Below, one piece after another: positions 7,727 to 15,631 of a DNA stretch of 44,216 nucleotides. The stretch's first letter is position 1. Each line of letters opens with the position of its first letter. The notes below the pieces were generated by a model, which had not been told where the DNA came from, did not search any database, and worked only from the letters and a program-made list of their open reading frames with translations. Location of the stretch: positions 1-44,216 of the forward strand of contig JAGABD010000109.1 in the NCBI GenBank assembly GCA_017614795.1. Reading direction: 5' to 3'. Made by a program: the position numbers and the translations under genes. This DNA is from Bacteroidales bacterium (GTDB taxonomy: Bacteria; Bacteroidota; Bacteroidia; Bacteroidales; UBA932).

Positions 7727-10141
7727 TTAGAATTTAGCGCTGATTCCGATTACAAAGGTGCGGAGCACCGGGAACGAACCGTAGTCGATACCGCCGGACA
7801 GGGCGCTGACTCCGAAGCTGTTGACATCGGGATTCCAGCCGCTGTAGCCGGTGAGAGTGAGAAGATTACCCGCCGAAGCGTTGACCTTAAGTTCCTGCAG
7901 GGACTTGAGGCCAATCAGCTTGGGGTCGATGGAGTACGATAACCCAAGGTTGGCGAGACGGAGGTAATCCCCCTTCTCGACATAGGCGTCGGAGACCTCG
8001 GGACGCCCGTCCTTGAGCAGTTTGTTCATATTGACGATGTTGTATCCCGCGGCACCCGTCCAGAGCATATTAACGGACAGGGGGCCGAAGGAGTATTCGG
8101 CGCCGAAGCTTCCGGTGAGTTCCGGAATCACGTTGCCAAGAATTACGCGGTCCGCCTCGGTCACGCGGCCGTCGGCGGTAATGTCGACGAAATTGCCGGA
8201 GGCATCTTCCTTATATCCGAAGATTTCGCCTACCTGCCGGCCTACGACATTGACGTTGACGAAGCTGCCGCTTCCAACGTTCAGACCTCTCATGTCCACC
8301 CTCTCGATCTTGGAAATCTGATTGACATTGAAGGCGGCTGTGGCGAACAAGCGAAGTTTATGCTTTTCGCCTTCCAGCACACGGGCATTAAGGTCGAACT
8401 CAAAGCCCTTGTTGGTAAGGCTTGCGCTGCGCTCGAAAACATCGCTGCGGTCCCAGGGATTCCAAAGCCTGTCACCCTTGATGCCGAAGCAGTACATATT
8501 GAAGCCGTCGTCGGTAGTCTTGCTGTAGAACTTGCCTGCAAAGTCGATGCGACCCTTCCAAAGCCCGAGTTCAGCCCCGATGGTATATTCGGTGCTGTGG
8601 AGGCTGTTTACGCTCTCGTAGAAGCATTCAGCTCCGGCTTCCACGGCAGGATAGTCGCTGCGGAGCCAGCTCGAGGTGAGTTCGTAAGGAATCACGTACT
8701 CGCGCCCGCTTATACCCCAGCCTCCGGTGAGTTTTGCGGAAGTGAGATAATCGTTTGCGGGGATGAAACTGTTCAGCGATACCCAGGCATCCACAGCAGG
8801 GTAGATGGTCGGGGTATCATCGTAATACCTGGCGGTAAAGTCTCCCCTCACCACGGCCGAGAGGCCCGCTATTTCCTTATATGCATAACTTGCGTTCACA
8901 TAGTATGAGTGGTGGAAATAGTTGTGGGCGAAACGATGGATGCTGGGATGGCTTGCCGCCGACTGTATACCTTTGGCACGGAGCGAATGGTCGAAGAACC
9001 CCAGACCGTTCATCGTATTGAACTTGTTGTGGGTGCCGTAGATTACAGCCGCCGCGGCGAGGTTCACCAGATGGTCGGTTGCAAAAAAGTGCTTCCAGCT
9101 AAGCTCGCTCTTGAAATTGTAGGTAATGAGCGTGGAAGAGATGTTGGACGCCGCCCCGTTGGAGTCTGCTCCGAACGAAGTACCGTTGCCATACCATATC
9201 TGACGCCTGTTATCCTGGAAATCAACTCCAAAGGTATTGTGCAGCTTGAGAGTCTTTGCAATATTGATAGTCAGATAAGCCGAACTCAGCCCGCGATAGT
9301 CGCGGCTGATATCGTCGAAATCTTCCTTCCAGCCCTTGATGCTGTCGCCTGCAAAGAACTCGGGATAACGGGCCAGCAGCAGAGTCGAAGGCTTGCCGTA
9401 GTAAGCCGCAGTGCCGGGCGACGAGATGTTGCCATAGGACACTATAGTATTGAGCCCGAACCAGACATAGGGGTTAGCCTTTGTTTCGAGGCTGGCATTC
9501 AGGGTAGCCTGGTCGCTCCCCGAATTGTCCACCACGCCCCCGTTATGCCGGTAGTAACCGGTAAGGCGATAGGATGTATTGTCGGCGAGTTTACTGACGC
9601 CGATGGCGTGGTTATGGACGAGGCCTGCGCCGAAGGCATCTCCGCTCCGCGTAGATGTCCTCACGCCGACATTCGAGTTTACATAGACCAGCGGATCGCT
9701 TTCCTTTGCACGCTTGGTTGTGATGATAATCACGCCGTTCGCACCCTGTGCACCATAGATGGCGGTAGCCGCCACATCCTTGAGCACCTGGATGCTCTCA
9801 ATCTCGGCTGGATTGAGAAAAGCGATGCTGTTTACGGGAGAGGTGTAACTGCTCTCGCCGTACTGCCAGAAGCCGTCCGAGTTGCGGGCCACCTCGTTGC
9901 CGAGGATAACTCCATCGACCACCCAAAGCGGCTGGCTGTCGCCGCGAATCGTATTGATACCGCGGATATTTACATTCAGAAGGCCGTCAGGATTGCCGTC
10001 CACCGCAGAAACCCTCACTCCGGAGAACTGTCCGAGAATGAGTTCGGCAGGTGTGGATGCATACTGTTCCTGCGCCAGAAGATCTGAGGCGCCCGCTCCC
10101 GCCAGGAGCAGTGCTGCCAATATGCACGGTATCCTATTCAT
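7727..10141 (-). CDS. Short SusC-like TonB-dependent receptor lacking the N-terminal domain
   Basis: An 804-residue SusC paralogue. After a signal peptide (MNRIPCILAALLLAG...LLAQ) it goes straight into the plug domain: TPAELILGQFSGVRV, NIRGINTIRG, LWVVDGVIL, TAIYGAQGANGVIIITTK. The carboxypeptidase-like regulatory domain of about 90 residues and the TonB box (VVVGYG type) of normal SusC proteins are missing. The barrel part is also shorter than in the neighbouring SusC and ends VIGISAKF. The start at 10141 (ATG) is preferred to TTG 10147; it overlaps the upstream lipoprotein gene by 8 bases. It has no SusD of its own. It may be a second import channel, a helper of the full-length SusC, or a TonB-independent derivative. 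Confidence 0.85.
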   Translation of the reverse strand: MNRIPCILAALLLAGAGASDLLAQEQYASTPAELILGQFSGVRVSAVDGNPDGLLNVNIRGINTIRGDSQPLWVVDGVILGNEVARNSDGFWQYGESSYTSPVNSIAFLNPAEIESIQVLKDVAATAIYGAQGANGVIIITTKRAKESDPLVYVNSNVGVRTSTRSGDAFGAGLVHNHAIGVSKLADNTSYRLTGYYRHNGGVVDNSGSDQATLNASLETKANPYVWFGLNTIVSYGNISSPGTAAYYGKPSTLLLARYPEFFAGDSIKGWKEDFDDISRDYRGLSSAYLTINIAKTLKLHNTFGVDFQDNRRQIWYGNGTSFGADSNGAASNISSTLITYNFKSELSWKHFFATDHLVNLAAAAVIYGTHNKFNTMNGLGFFDHSLRAKGIQSAASHPSIHRFAHNYFHHSYYVNASYAYKEIAGLSAVVRGDFTARYYDDTPTIYPAVDAWVSLNSFIPANDYLTSAKLTGGWGISGREYVIPYELTSSWLRSDYPAVEAGAECFYESVNSLHSTEYTIGAELGLWKGRIDFAGKFYSKTTDDGFNMYCFGIKGDRLWNPWDRSDVFERSASLTNKGFEFDLNARVLEGEKHKLRLFATAAFNVNQISKIERVDMRGLNVGSGSFVNVNVVGRQVGEIFGYKEDASGNFVDITADGRVTEADRVILGNVIPELTGSFGAEYSFGPLSVNMLWTGAAGYNIVNMNKLLKDGRPEVSDAYVEKGDYLRLANLGLSYSIDPKLIGLKSLQELKVNASAGNLLTLTGYSGWNPDVNSFGVSALSGGIDYGSFPVLRTFVIGISAKF

Positions 10142-11669
10142 AAACAAGTATCAAATCTTTAATACAGACACTGCCCGTGTACGTCGTAACCAGACGATAA
10201 GCTTCACCGGGCACTGTATTCTGCAGGTCCCAACGTTTGTTCTGCATCATTTCGGCAGTCACTTTCTCAACCGCTATAAACTTACAGAATTCGCCGCCTT
10301 TGACATTGTTGCCGTAAGCGTCGTTGACCTGGCAAGTACTGCCAAGCCTTCCTGAAGGTTCCCAAATGACGGTCTTCAATGTCAGGCCCTCAAGTGCCGG
10401 GAATTCGAAATATGAGCTGAGTCTTGCCTGTCCAATTCTGAATCCCTGGGTCCTGTGCCACCAGATTCCGCCGTCTGTCGCAGTGGCGCTGGCTTTCGCG
10501 CCGTACCCCTTGAACTCGTAGCCTTCCGCCAATTTGAATACGACAAGAGTATCAATCCATGTCGGCAGATTGGCTATGTACGCCGAGTTGGGCATCTGCG
10601 CCTTTGTTGGGGACTCGAAGGGCCACTTGAACTGATAGCAGGTAGATGTTCCGTCGAATCCGGACATATTCGGGTCGTAATCCAGGAAGTCCAGATGCAG
10701 GCATCCCAGCTGGGTTATGGTGTCCCTTACCGTCTCGGCGCCCTCGCCGGAAAGCTCCAGCACCAACGTCTTGGTGACTCCGGGATCCTGGCCGATATCG
10801 AAATGCATAATGACGTCTCCGGTGGATGTCTTGCCGCCTCTGGTCTGGCTAAGCGTGCAGTTCTTGAAAGCACCTACGCTCTTTACGGAAAGAGTCCAAT
10901 TGACGTTCGCGCCGAAATTAATCCGGAAGGTATCCACCTCCGGGGCAATCTTGTGGGATTTCAGTCGGAATCCTACATAGGGGGAACCCTTGCCCTGCGT
11001 GACCTTCACGGTGTCCGGGGCGCATCCCGGCGCAGTGAGAACTACTACCGCCACCTTCTCTGCGTTTCCGTCGTCATTGGCTGCGAAACACAGTTTCAGT
11101 TCGCCGTAGTCCTCGCCGGCATTTCCGGAAAGGGTGAAATCCGCCGTCGACTCGGGAGCGACGGCCGCTGTCCAGGACGTGTTGCTGCTAACCGAAAGCG
11201 TAAGCGTGTCAATAATCGACATTGCCGTCGGATGGTCGGTCTCACCATCGATAAAGCGGCTCTGGCCGGCCTGCTCCACAGGGAGCACAATCTTGTTGTC
11301 AGCGTCCATCGAGATGGTCAGCGTCGCCCTTCTGGCTTCAGTGGACTTGTTTCGAGAAGCGATGAGCGAAATCGGCTCGTCCACGGAGTATTCGTGCAAA
11401 TTGAGGACTTCTTCTTCGGACAGCCTCAACCACCCGCTTTCGTTGCCCTCGTAGGTAATGACCGCGCTCCAGCTCCGGTTGGCCCGGACCATGAACGGCG
11501 CCACCACTACAGTGTCGTAGACATTACCCTCGCCCAGTTCCTCGGCCGCAATCGACACGGAGGTGATGTCGCCCACGGACAACACCTTGTCTTCCTCGGT
11601 GTAGTGTTCGCGGAGACAGCCGAAAAGGGCCGGCAAGAGTAAAGTCAACGCTAAAACTTTGAATCTCAT
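10134..11669 (-). CDS. BACON-domain surface lipoprotein
   Basis: A 511-residue lipoprotein (lipobox LLPALFGC). Residues about 30-330 hold three tandem immunoglobulin-like BACON modules, recognisable by the repeated pattern V-x-A-N-x-S-W (VRANRSWSAVI; VSSNTSWTAAV; FGANVNWTLSV) and a closing strand ending in Q-x-G. Residues about 345-511 form a separate beta-rich domain (FDGTSTCYQFKWPFE, later FEFPALEGLTLKTVIW) that resembles galactose-binding-like carbohydrate-binding folds. In PULs such proteins sit where surface glycan-binding proteins (SusE/F type) are usually encoded, and I expect the same role here. The ligand is unknown. The gene lies between a fimbrillin-like lipoprotein and the short SusC in one operon. 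Confidence 0.7.
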   Translation of the reverse strand: MRFKVLALTLLLPALFGCLREHYTEEDKVLSVGDITSVSIAAEELGEGNVYDTVVVAPFMVRANRSWSAVITYEGNESGWLRLSEEEVLNLHEYSVDEPISLIASRNKSTEARRATLTISMDADNKIVLPVEQAGQSRFIDGETDHPTAMSIIDTLTLSVSSNTSWTAAVAPESTADFTLSGNAGEDYGELKLCFAANDDGNAEKVAVVVLTAPGCAPDTVKVTQGKGSPYVGFRLKSHKIAPEVDTFRINFGANVNWTLSVKSVGAFKNCTLSQTRGGKTSTGDVIMHFDIGQDPGVTKTLVLELSGEGAETVRDTITQLGCLHLDFLDYDPNMSGFDGTSTCYQFKWPFESPTKAQMPNSAYIANLPTWIDTLVVFKLAEGYEFKGYGAKASATATDGGIWWHRTQGFRIGQARLSSYFEFPALEGLTLKTVIWEPSGRLGSTCQVNDAYGNNVKGGEFCKFIAVEKVTAEMMQNKRWDLQNTVPGEAYRLVTTYTGSVCIKDLILVYE

Positions 11670-11690
11670 GGTTATAGTTTATTGGTGTTA

Positions 11691-12956
11691 TTACATTTTC
11701 TGGTATTTCATGGTCATCTTCTGCATCCTCAGATTACCGGAAGTCACCATAAGGTAATATTGCCTGTTCTTTACGGGATTGGTTACTGTCATACAGTATG
11801 TCGATCCCGGACTGAGGGACGAAAGTTTGTTTGAAGCCTCGCTCGGGTTTGTGCCGCTGACGCTCAAGTACGGGCTGCCTCCAGCTCCGGAGGATAAGAA
11901 CTCCACTTCGGCAAGGGCATAACCCTGCCGCACGGGAAGCTTTATCCAGGAATTATTGCGGCCGATGAGCATCGTGCCTTCGTACATTCCGTATCCGTAA
12001 CTGGCAGTACCGCTCTGAACGGGATGGAATTCGAGCGAGTAGGTATTTCCCGCATATAAGAACGAGTGCGTTCCGCCGGTGGTAGAGATACTCTTGGGGA
12101 ATGCAGGATCAATGCCGGTGGTGCTTGTAAAGTCGACGGTAATATTGTCCAGGCCCATCATAAAGCCGTGGACGCAGAATACTTCACCGGCGTTGAGAGT
12201 AACGGGACCGCTTACCGGAAATTCTTCGGCACTTCCGCTGTCCTCGGTAACCGTGATTGTGAAACCGTTCTCGAAAGTGCCGGGAATCATCGCAATCCAG
12301 AAATGCTTTTCGCTGTTGCCAAGTTCTTCCAGCACATCATAACCCTTCTTGAGGGTAAGTGTCTTGGAGCCGGAGGTCGAAGTGAGCGTAGCCACAGGGG
12401 TTTCACCGGAGATGTCCACAGATACAGGTCCCGCAACCACTTCGTTGGAATTGCCCTTTATCATAACACTCTTCACGTTGCCCTTGCCGTACAGCGACAC
12501 CCTGACGAAGGCGCTCGCGTACTTGAATGCCAGGTTGTTCCCGGTGGTCGAGGAAACCATCAGCGCCCAGCCAAAGGACGAGGGCTTGTAGTCCTGCACG
12601 GCAGGCATCACAGCAGTTATGACGTCGCCGGAAATGGTTGCACTGCGGTAATAGGGGTACATCGCCACGAAACGGCCGGTTCCGACGCGGTCGGAACTGC
12701 CTTCGTGAGTGATTGTGCCTTTCATCTCGCCGTCAGGCCCGTTGTATTGCCATAGCTCGTTGGATCCCCCTTCATAGAACACAGAGACCTGGTCACCGGT
12801 ATTCCATGCAGCATTGACATCATCGATAAGGCTCACCTTTGTCAGCGCTCCGGAACTGGCCTCGAGGCTCTCCGTAACCGTCTTTACGGCATTCGCGCCC
12901 TTCTGGCAGGACACCGCCGCAATCAAAGCGATAAAAGCTGAAAATATCTTCTTCAT
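11691..12956 (-). CDS. Fimbrillin-like lipoprotein in the PUL
   Basis: A 421-residue lipoprotein. The start MKKIFSAFIALIAAVSC at 12956 is chosen because it gives a signal peptide with lipobox and lies 11 bases after the previous stop; the longer ORF to 13070 lies inside the upstream gene. The N-terminal half (AAWNTGDQVSVFYEG; FVAMYPYY) follows the fimbrillin-like pattern W-x-x-GD-x-V-x-V. The C-terminal part from about residue 290 (STTGGTHSFLYAGNTYSLEF ... YGYGMYEGTMLIGRN) is a different beta-rich module with no clear name. It is probably surface-exposed and helps to bind substrate or scaffold the complex. No catalytic motif is seen. Confidence 0.55.
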   Translation of the reverse strand: MKKIFSAFIALIAAVSCQKGANAVKTVTESLEASSGALTKVSLIDDVNAAWNTGDQVSVFYEGGSNELWQYNGPDGEMKGTITHEGSSDRVGTGRFVAMYPYYRSATISGDVITAVMPAVQDYKPSSFGWALMVSSTTGNNLAFKYASAFVRVSLYGKGNVKSVMIKGNSNEVVAGPVSVDISGETPVATLTSTSGSKTLTLKKGYDVLEELGNSEKHFWIAMIPGTFENGFTITVTEDSGSAEEFPVSGPVTLNAGEVFCVHGFMMGLDNITVDFTSTTGIDPAFPKSISTTGGTHSFLYAGNTYSLEFHPVQSGTASYGYGMYEGTMLIGRNNSWIKLPVRQGYALAEVEFLSSGAGGSPYLSVSGTNPSEASNKLSSLSPGSTYCMTVTNPVKNRQYYLMVTSGNLRMQKMTMKYQKM

Positions 12957-12967
12957 ACTGCGGATGT

Positions 12968-15631
12968 CTAAAGGGTGTTGAGATAAATGCCGCGCGCGTG
13001 CCGGTCCTCGAGCTGGCACTGGTAGAGCGAAAGCGGTTTGCTGAAATGCGTGGTTGTGAGCCGGGGCCACCAGTCGACCGGAGCATCGTAGGGCAGCGAA
13101 ATATGCGTGCCGCCGCTGGACATATAGCTGCGCTCAGGATACCATTCCCCGTCGGGACGGTTCTCGCGGTTTTCGCCGTAACCGTAGAGGCTGACAAAGA
13201 AGTCGGTCGTGGGATCGCCATCGTAACTTTCCCTGTCCCAGTTTATGGTCCGCGCGCTCTTGGTGCCGATTACGCCCACCGCAAAGTTGCGGCCGCTGGG
13301 TACGACCTTTGCGCCGCACTGCCTGCAGAGAGAGGTGCGGTTCCACTGGGTTCCGCATTCCTTACAGGTGGCCCAGGCGTTCTGGTTCACTATCGAAGCC
13401 GAAGTCTCTACGTTCCACAGCACCGTGGCCATTCCGCGCCAACCGTGACCGGCGCCCTGGTTGCCACCGTCCTGAACCTCGAAGTTGGTATCTGCCTTGA
13501 CGCAATCGTAAAGCGTTGCCGAAGCCCAGCCCCAGTGAGGTCCAAGCACCGCATTGCCGCGCTCTGAAAGGCAGTTCGTGAAAACATTGGGGCCTATTGC
13601 AGTGCCGTTCGTCACATAAGCGTGACGGTCGTTGTTACAGTAGCAGTCCTTTACCAGGCAGAGTTCGGTGCCTGGCCCAAAACAGTAGGCATAGCGCCTT
13701 GCTCCGGATATGACCGATACGGGAGTAAGGCTACTGCAGTTCTCGACAGTTATGCATCTTGCGCCTATGCCCATATTGGCAAGGGCGTAGCCCATATGCT
13801 TGCTGGTAACATTGCGTACCCAGCAATTCTCGGCGCAGTGAATCAGCACTGCATTCCAGGCGTGCTGTTCATCCACTTCGTTTTCTTTGTAGATATTTGT
13901 TTTGTCGTAGGCGCAATCAATGGTCATATTCTCCACACCGCACTCCGACACACGTGTCCAGGAGTATTTCTCCAGTTGCCCCTTCGCATAATACGAATCT
14001 ATGGACTGGGCTATAGGAGCGTCAAGATAAACCCTGTTCCCGTTAACCGCGGTCACCTTTCTGCTCCAGCGCATCGAATAGCCGCTCACGTCCCACTGGT
14101 TGGTCCCCGCGCCCATAGACTCGCGACCGTTGGCCGCGATACGGTCCATACCGATATCCTCGAGCCACTTCTGTGTAGCAGGGCGATAAACCATCACCTT
14201 GTCGCCGGGCTTGAAGATCCTGGAGTTGCGCACCTCGACATAAAGCCTGCCGAGAGGAACGTAATCTTCAATTATCTCGGAATTCGAGAGGATAGTATAG
14301 CCGTAATATCTCGGATTATATGTCTTGAGCACCACAGTACCGTACGAGGAGTTACCCCCTGTGCCGTTAACTTTCATCGTGCTGACGGCCACCCGCCTTC
14401 CGGAAATGATTGCTATGCTTTCCGTAGACTGTTCGCCGTCCGCCGCCTTCTGGCACTGGCCGACATAAATCACAGGAGCTTCGGCTTTTGTAGTAGAGTA
14501 GAGGATAGTGCCGTCCCGGCTCTCACCGCGCAGCACGATATTATTGCTGTCGACAAAAAGGATTCTGCCTAAGTTGTAGGTTCCGTTCTTTATCAGAATT
14601 GCACCGCCACCGTTTGCTCCAACCTGGTCGATTGTCTTCTGGAAAAAGTCTGTCGTATCCTTAGCCGAACCGTTAGAGATTGCCGTCCTGATGGCAGCTA
14701 CATCGATTGTAGCCACGACAGACGGTGAAGGAATCTGCTCGTCGCCATATTTATAGCCCACGCGGCTGTAGTCCGGAATACGGTCGACGGTCTCGGTATC
14801 ATCCAGAAGCAGCAACGCGCTGAAGTCACCCGCCTCGGAAGAACTGACAACCGCTCCCGTATCCTCGACGCCGTTGATTCTAACTTTGTATTCGGAGAGA
14901 TTGATGTCCAGATTCAGAGTTCCGGACGCGGAGCAGTCCAGATCTTTTGAGAGCCTTACCCTGTACATTCCGGTTTCGGTGACAATCTTGAAGATCACAT
15001 CCTTGCAGGTAACGCTGGCAAGATGTATGAACAGATTGGCCGGAGTCTGAAGCACGTGACCGCCGACATATGTAAGCGCAACCTCGCTGCCTCCTCCCGA
15101 AATCGCGGCAAGCTTTCCACTTTTGAAGAGGTCCAACGTAGCGATACCCGCAATGCCTGCCGTGGAGTTCGAGAAACGTACTCCCTTTACTTTTTCTGCA
15201 GACGGTCCGCTGACGGTCATAGCCAAAGTTGCTGTCATTGGCTTGAAATCGAAACGCACGGGGTTCTTGTTGGCGTCCGCCTTGCAATAATACCAGAGCC
15301 CCTGGCCATGGTCAATGCCGTTTTCGGTCTGCTGTTGGGCGGCAGGAACCTCTATGCGCACAGAACTGGCGCGGCCTTCTGTCATGCCCAGCGAGGGCGA
15401 AACACCGATAAGGCGCGTGGACGTGGCGGGAAATTCGACCTTAACGGGAGAGCCGGCAAAGTTCACTTCGCGGATCGCGCTTCCTGCATTGGAGAAGATT
15501 GTCGCGCTGCCGCTTAGATTGGCCGTCAGCGTAAAATCCTTTGGACCCCCTGTTGCCTGTTCCTCTTTCTGGCCACAGGACAGCGGAAGCAGAACGAAGG
15601 CTGCAAAAAGAAATGTTTTAGTCCAGTTCAT
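12968..15631 (-). CDS. Large lipoprotein with right-handed beta-helix (lyase-like) domain
   Basis: An 887-residue lipoprotein (lipobox LLPLSC). Residues about 30-250 form a beta-sandwich region resembling fimbrillin-like modules. From about residue 310 comes a pectate-lyase-like parallel beta-helix: the opening FFQKTIDQVGANGGGAILI with NGTYNLGRILFVDSNNIVLRGE is typical of the Pectate_lyase_3 entry segment, followed by short coils (VENMTIDCAYD, CWVRNVTSKHMGY, ITVENCSSLTPV). Near residues 754-775 it has a CKEC ... CRQC four-cysteine motif like a zinc ribbon, unusual for an exported protein. It overlaps the heparinase-like gene by 14 bases. A polysaccharide lyase or other glycan-acting enzyme is likely; the CAZy family cannot be fixed from sequence reading. 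Confidence 0.65.
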   Translation of the reverse strand: MNWTKTFLFAAFVLLPLSCGQKEEQATGGPKDFTLTANLSGSATIFSNAGSAIREVNFAGSPVKVEFPATSTRLIGVSPSLGMTEGRASSVRIEVPAAQQQTENGIDHGQGLWYYCKADANKNPVRFDFKPMTATLAMTVSGPSAEKVKGVRFSNSTAGIAGIATLDLFKSGKLAAISGGGSEVALTYVGGHVLQTPANLFIHLASVTCKDVIFKIVTETGMYRVRLSKDLDCSASGTLNLDINLSEYKVRINGVEDTGAVVSSSEAGDFSALLLLDDTETVDRIPDYSRVGYKYGDEQIPSPSVVATIDVAAIRTAISNGSAKDTTDFFQKTIDQVGANGGGAILIKNGTYNLGRILFVDSNNIVLRGESRDGTILYSTTKAEAPVIYVGQCQKAADGEQSTESIAIISGRRVAVSTMKVNGTGGNSSYGTVVLKTYNPRYYGYTILSNSEIIEDYVPLGRLYVEVRNSRIFKPGDKVMVYRPATQKWLEDIGMDRIAANGRESMGAGTNQWDVSGYSMRWSRKVTAVNGNRVYLDAPIAQSIDSYYAKGQLEKYSWTRVSECGVENMTIDCAYDKTNIYKENEVDEQHAWNAVLIHCAENCWVRNVTSKHMGYALANMGIGARCITVENCSSLTPVSVISGARRYAYCFGPGTELCLVKDCYCNNDRHAYVTNGTAIGPNVFTNCLSERGNAVLGPHWGWASATLYDCVKADTNFEVQDGGNQGAGHGWRGMATVLWNVETSASIVNQNAWATCKECGTQWNRTSLCRQCGAKVVPSGRNFAVGVIGTKSARTINWDRESYDGDPTTDFFVSLYGYGENRENRPDGEWYPERSYMSSGGTHISLPYDAPVDWWPRLTTTHFSKPLSLYQCQLEDRHARGIYLNTL

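Noticed and set aside
8909..11642. Two plus-strand ORFs of about 390 residues opposite the short SusC and BACON genes
   Set aside because: Reverse-strand shadows of well-supported genes, without family motifs.
12957..13070. Longer start of the fimbrillin-like lipoprotein
   Set aside because: The 38 extra residues lie in the upstream gene and would bury the signal peptide.
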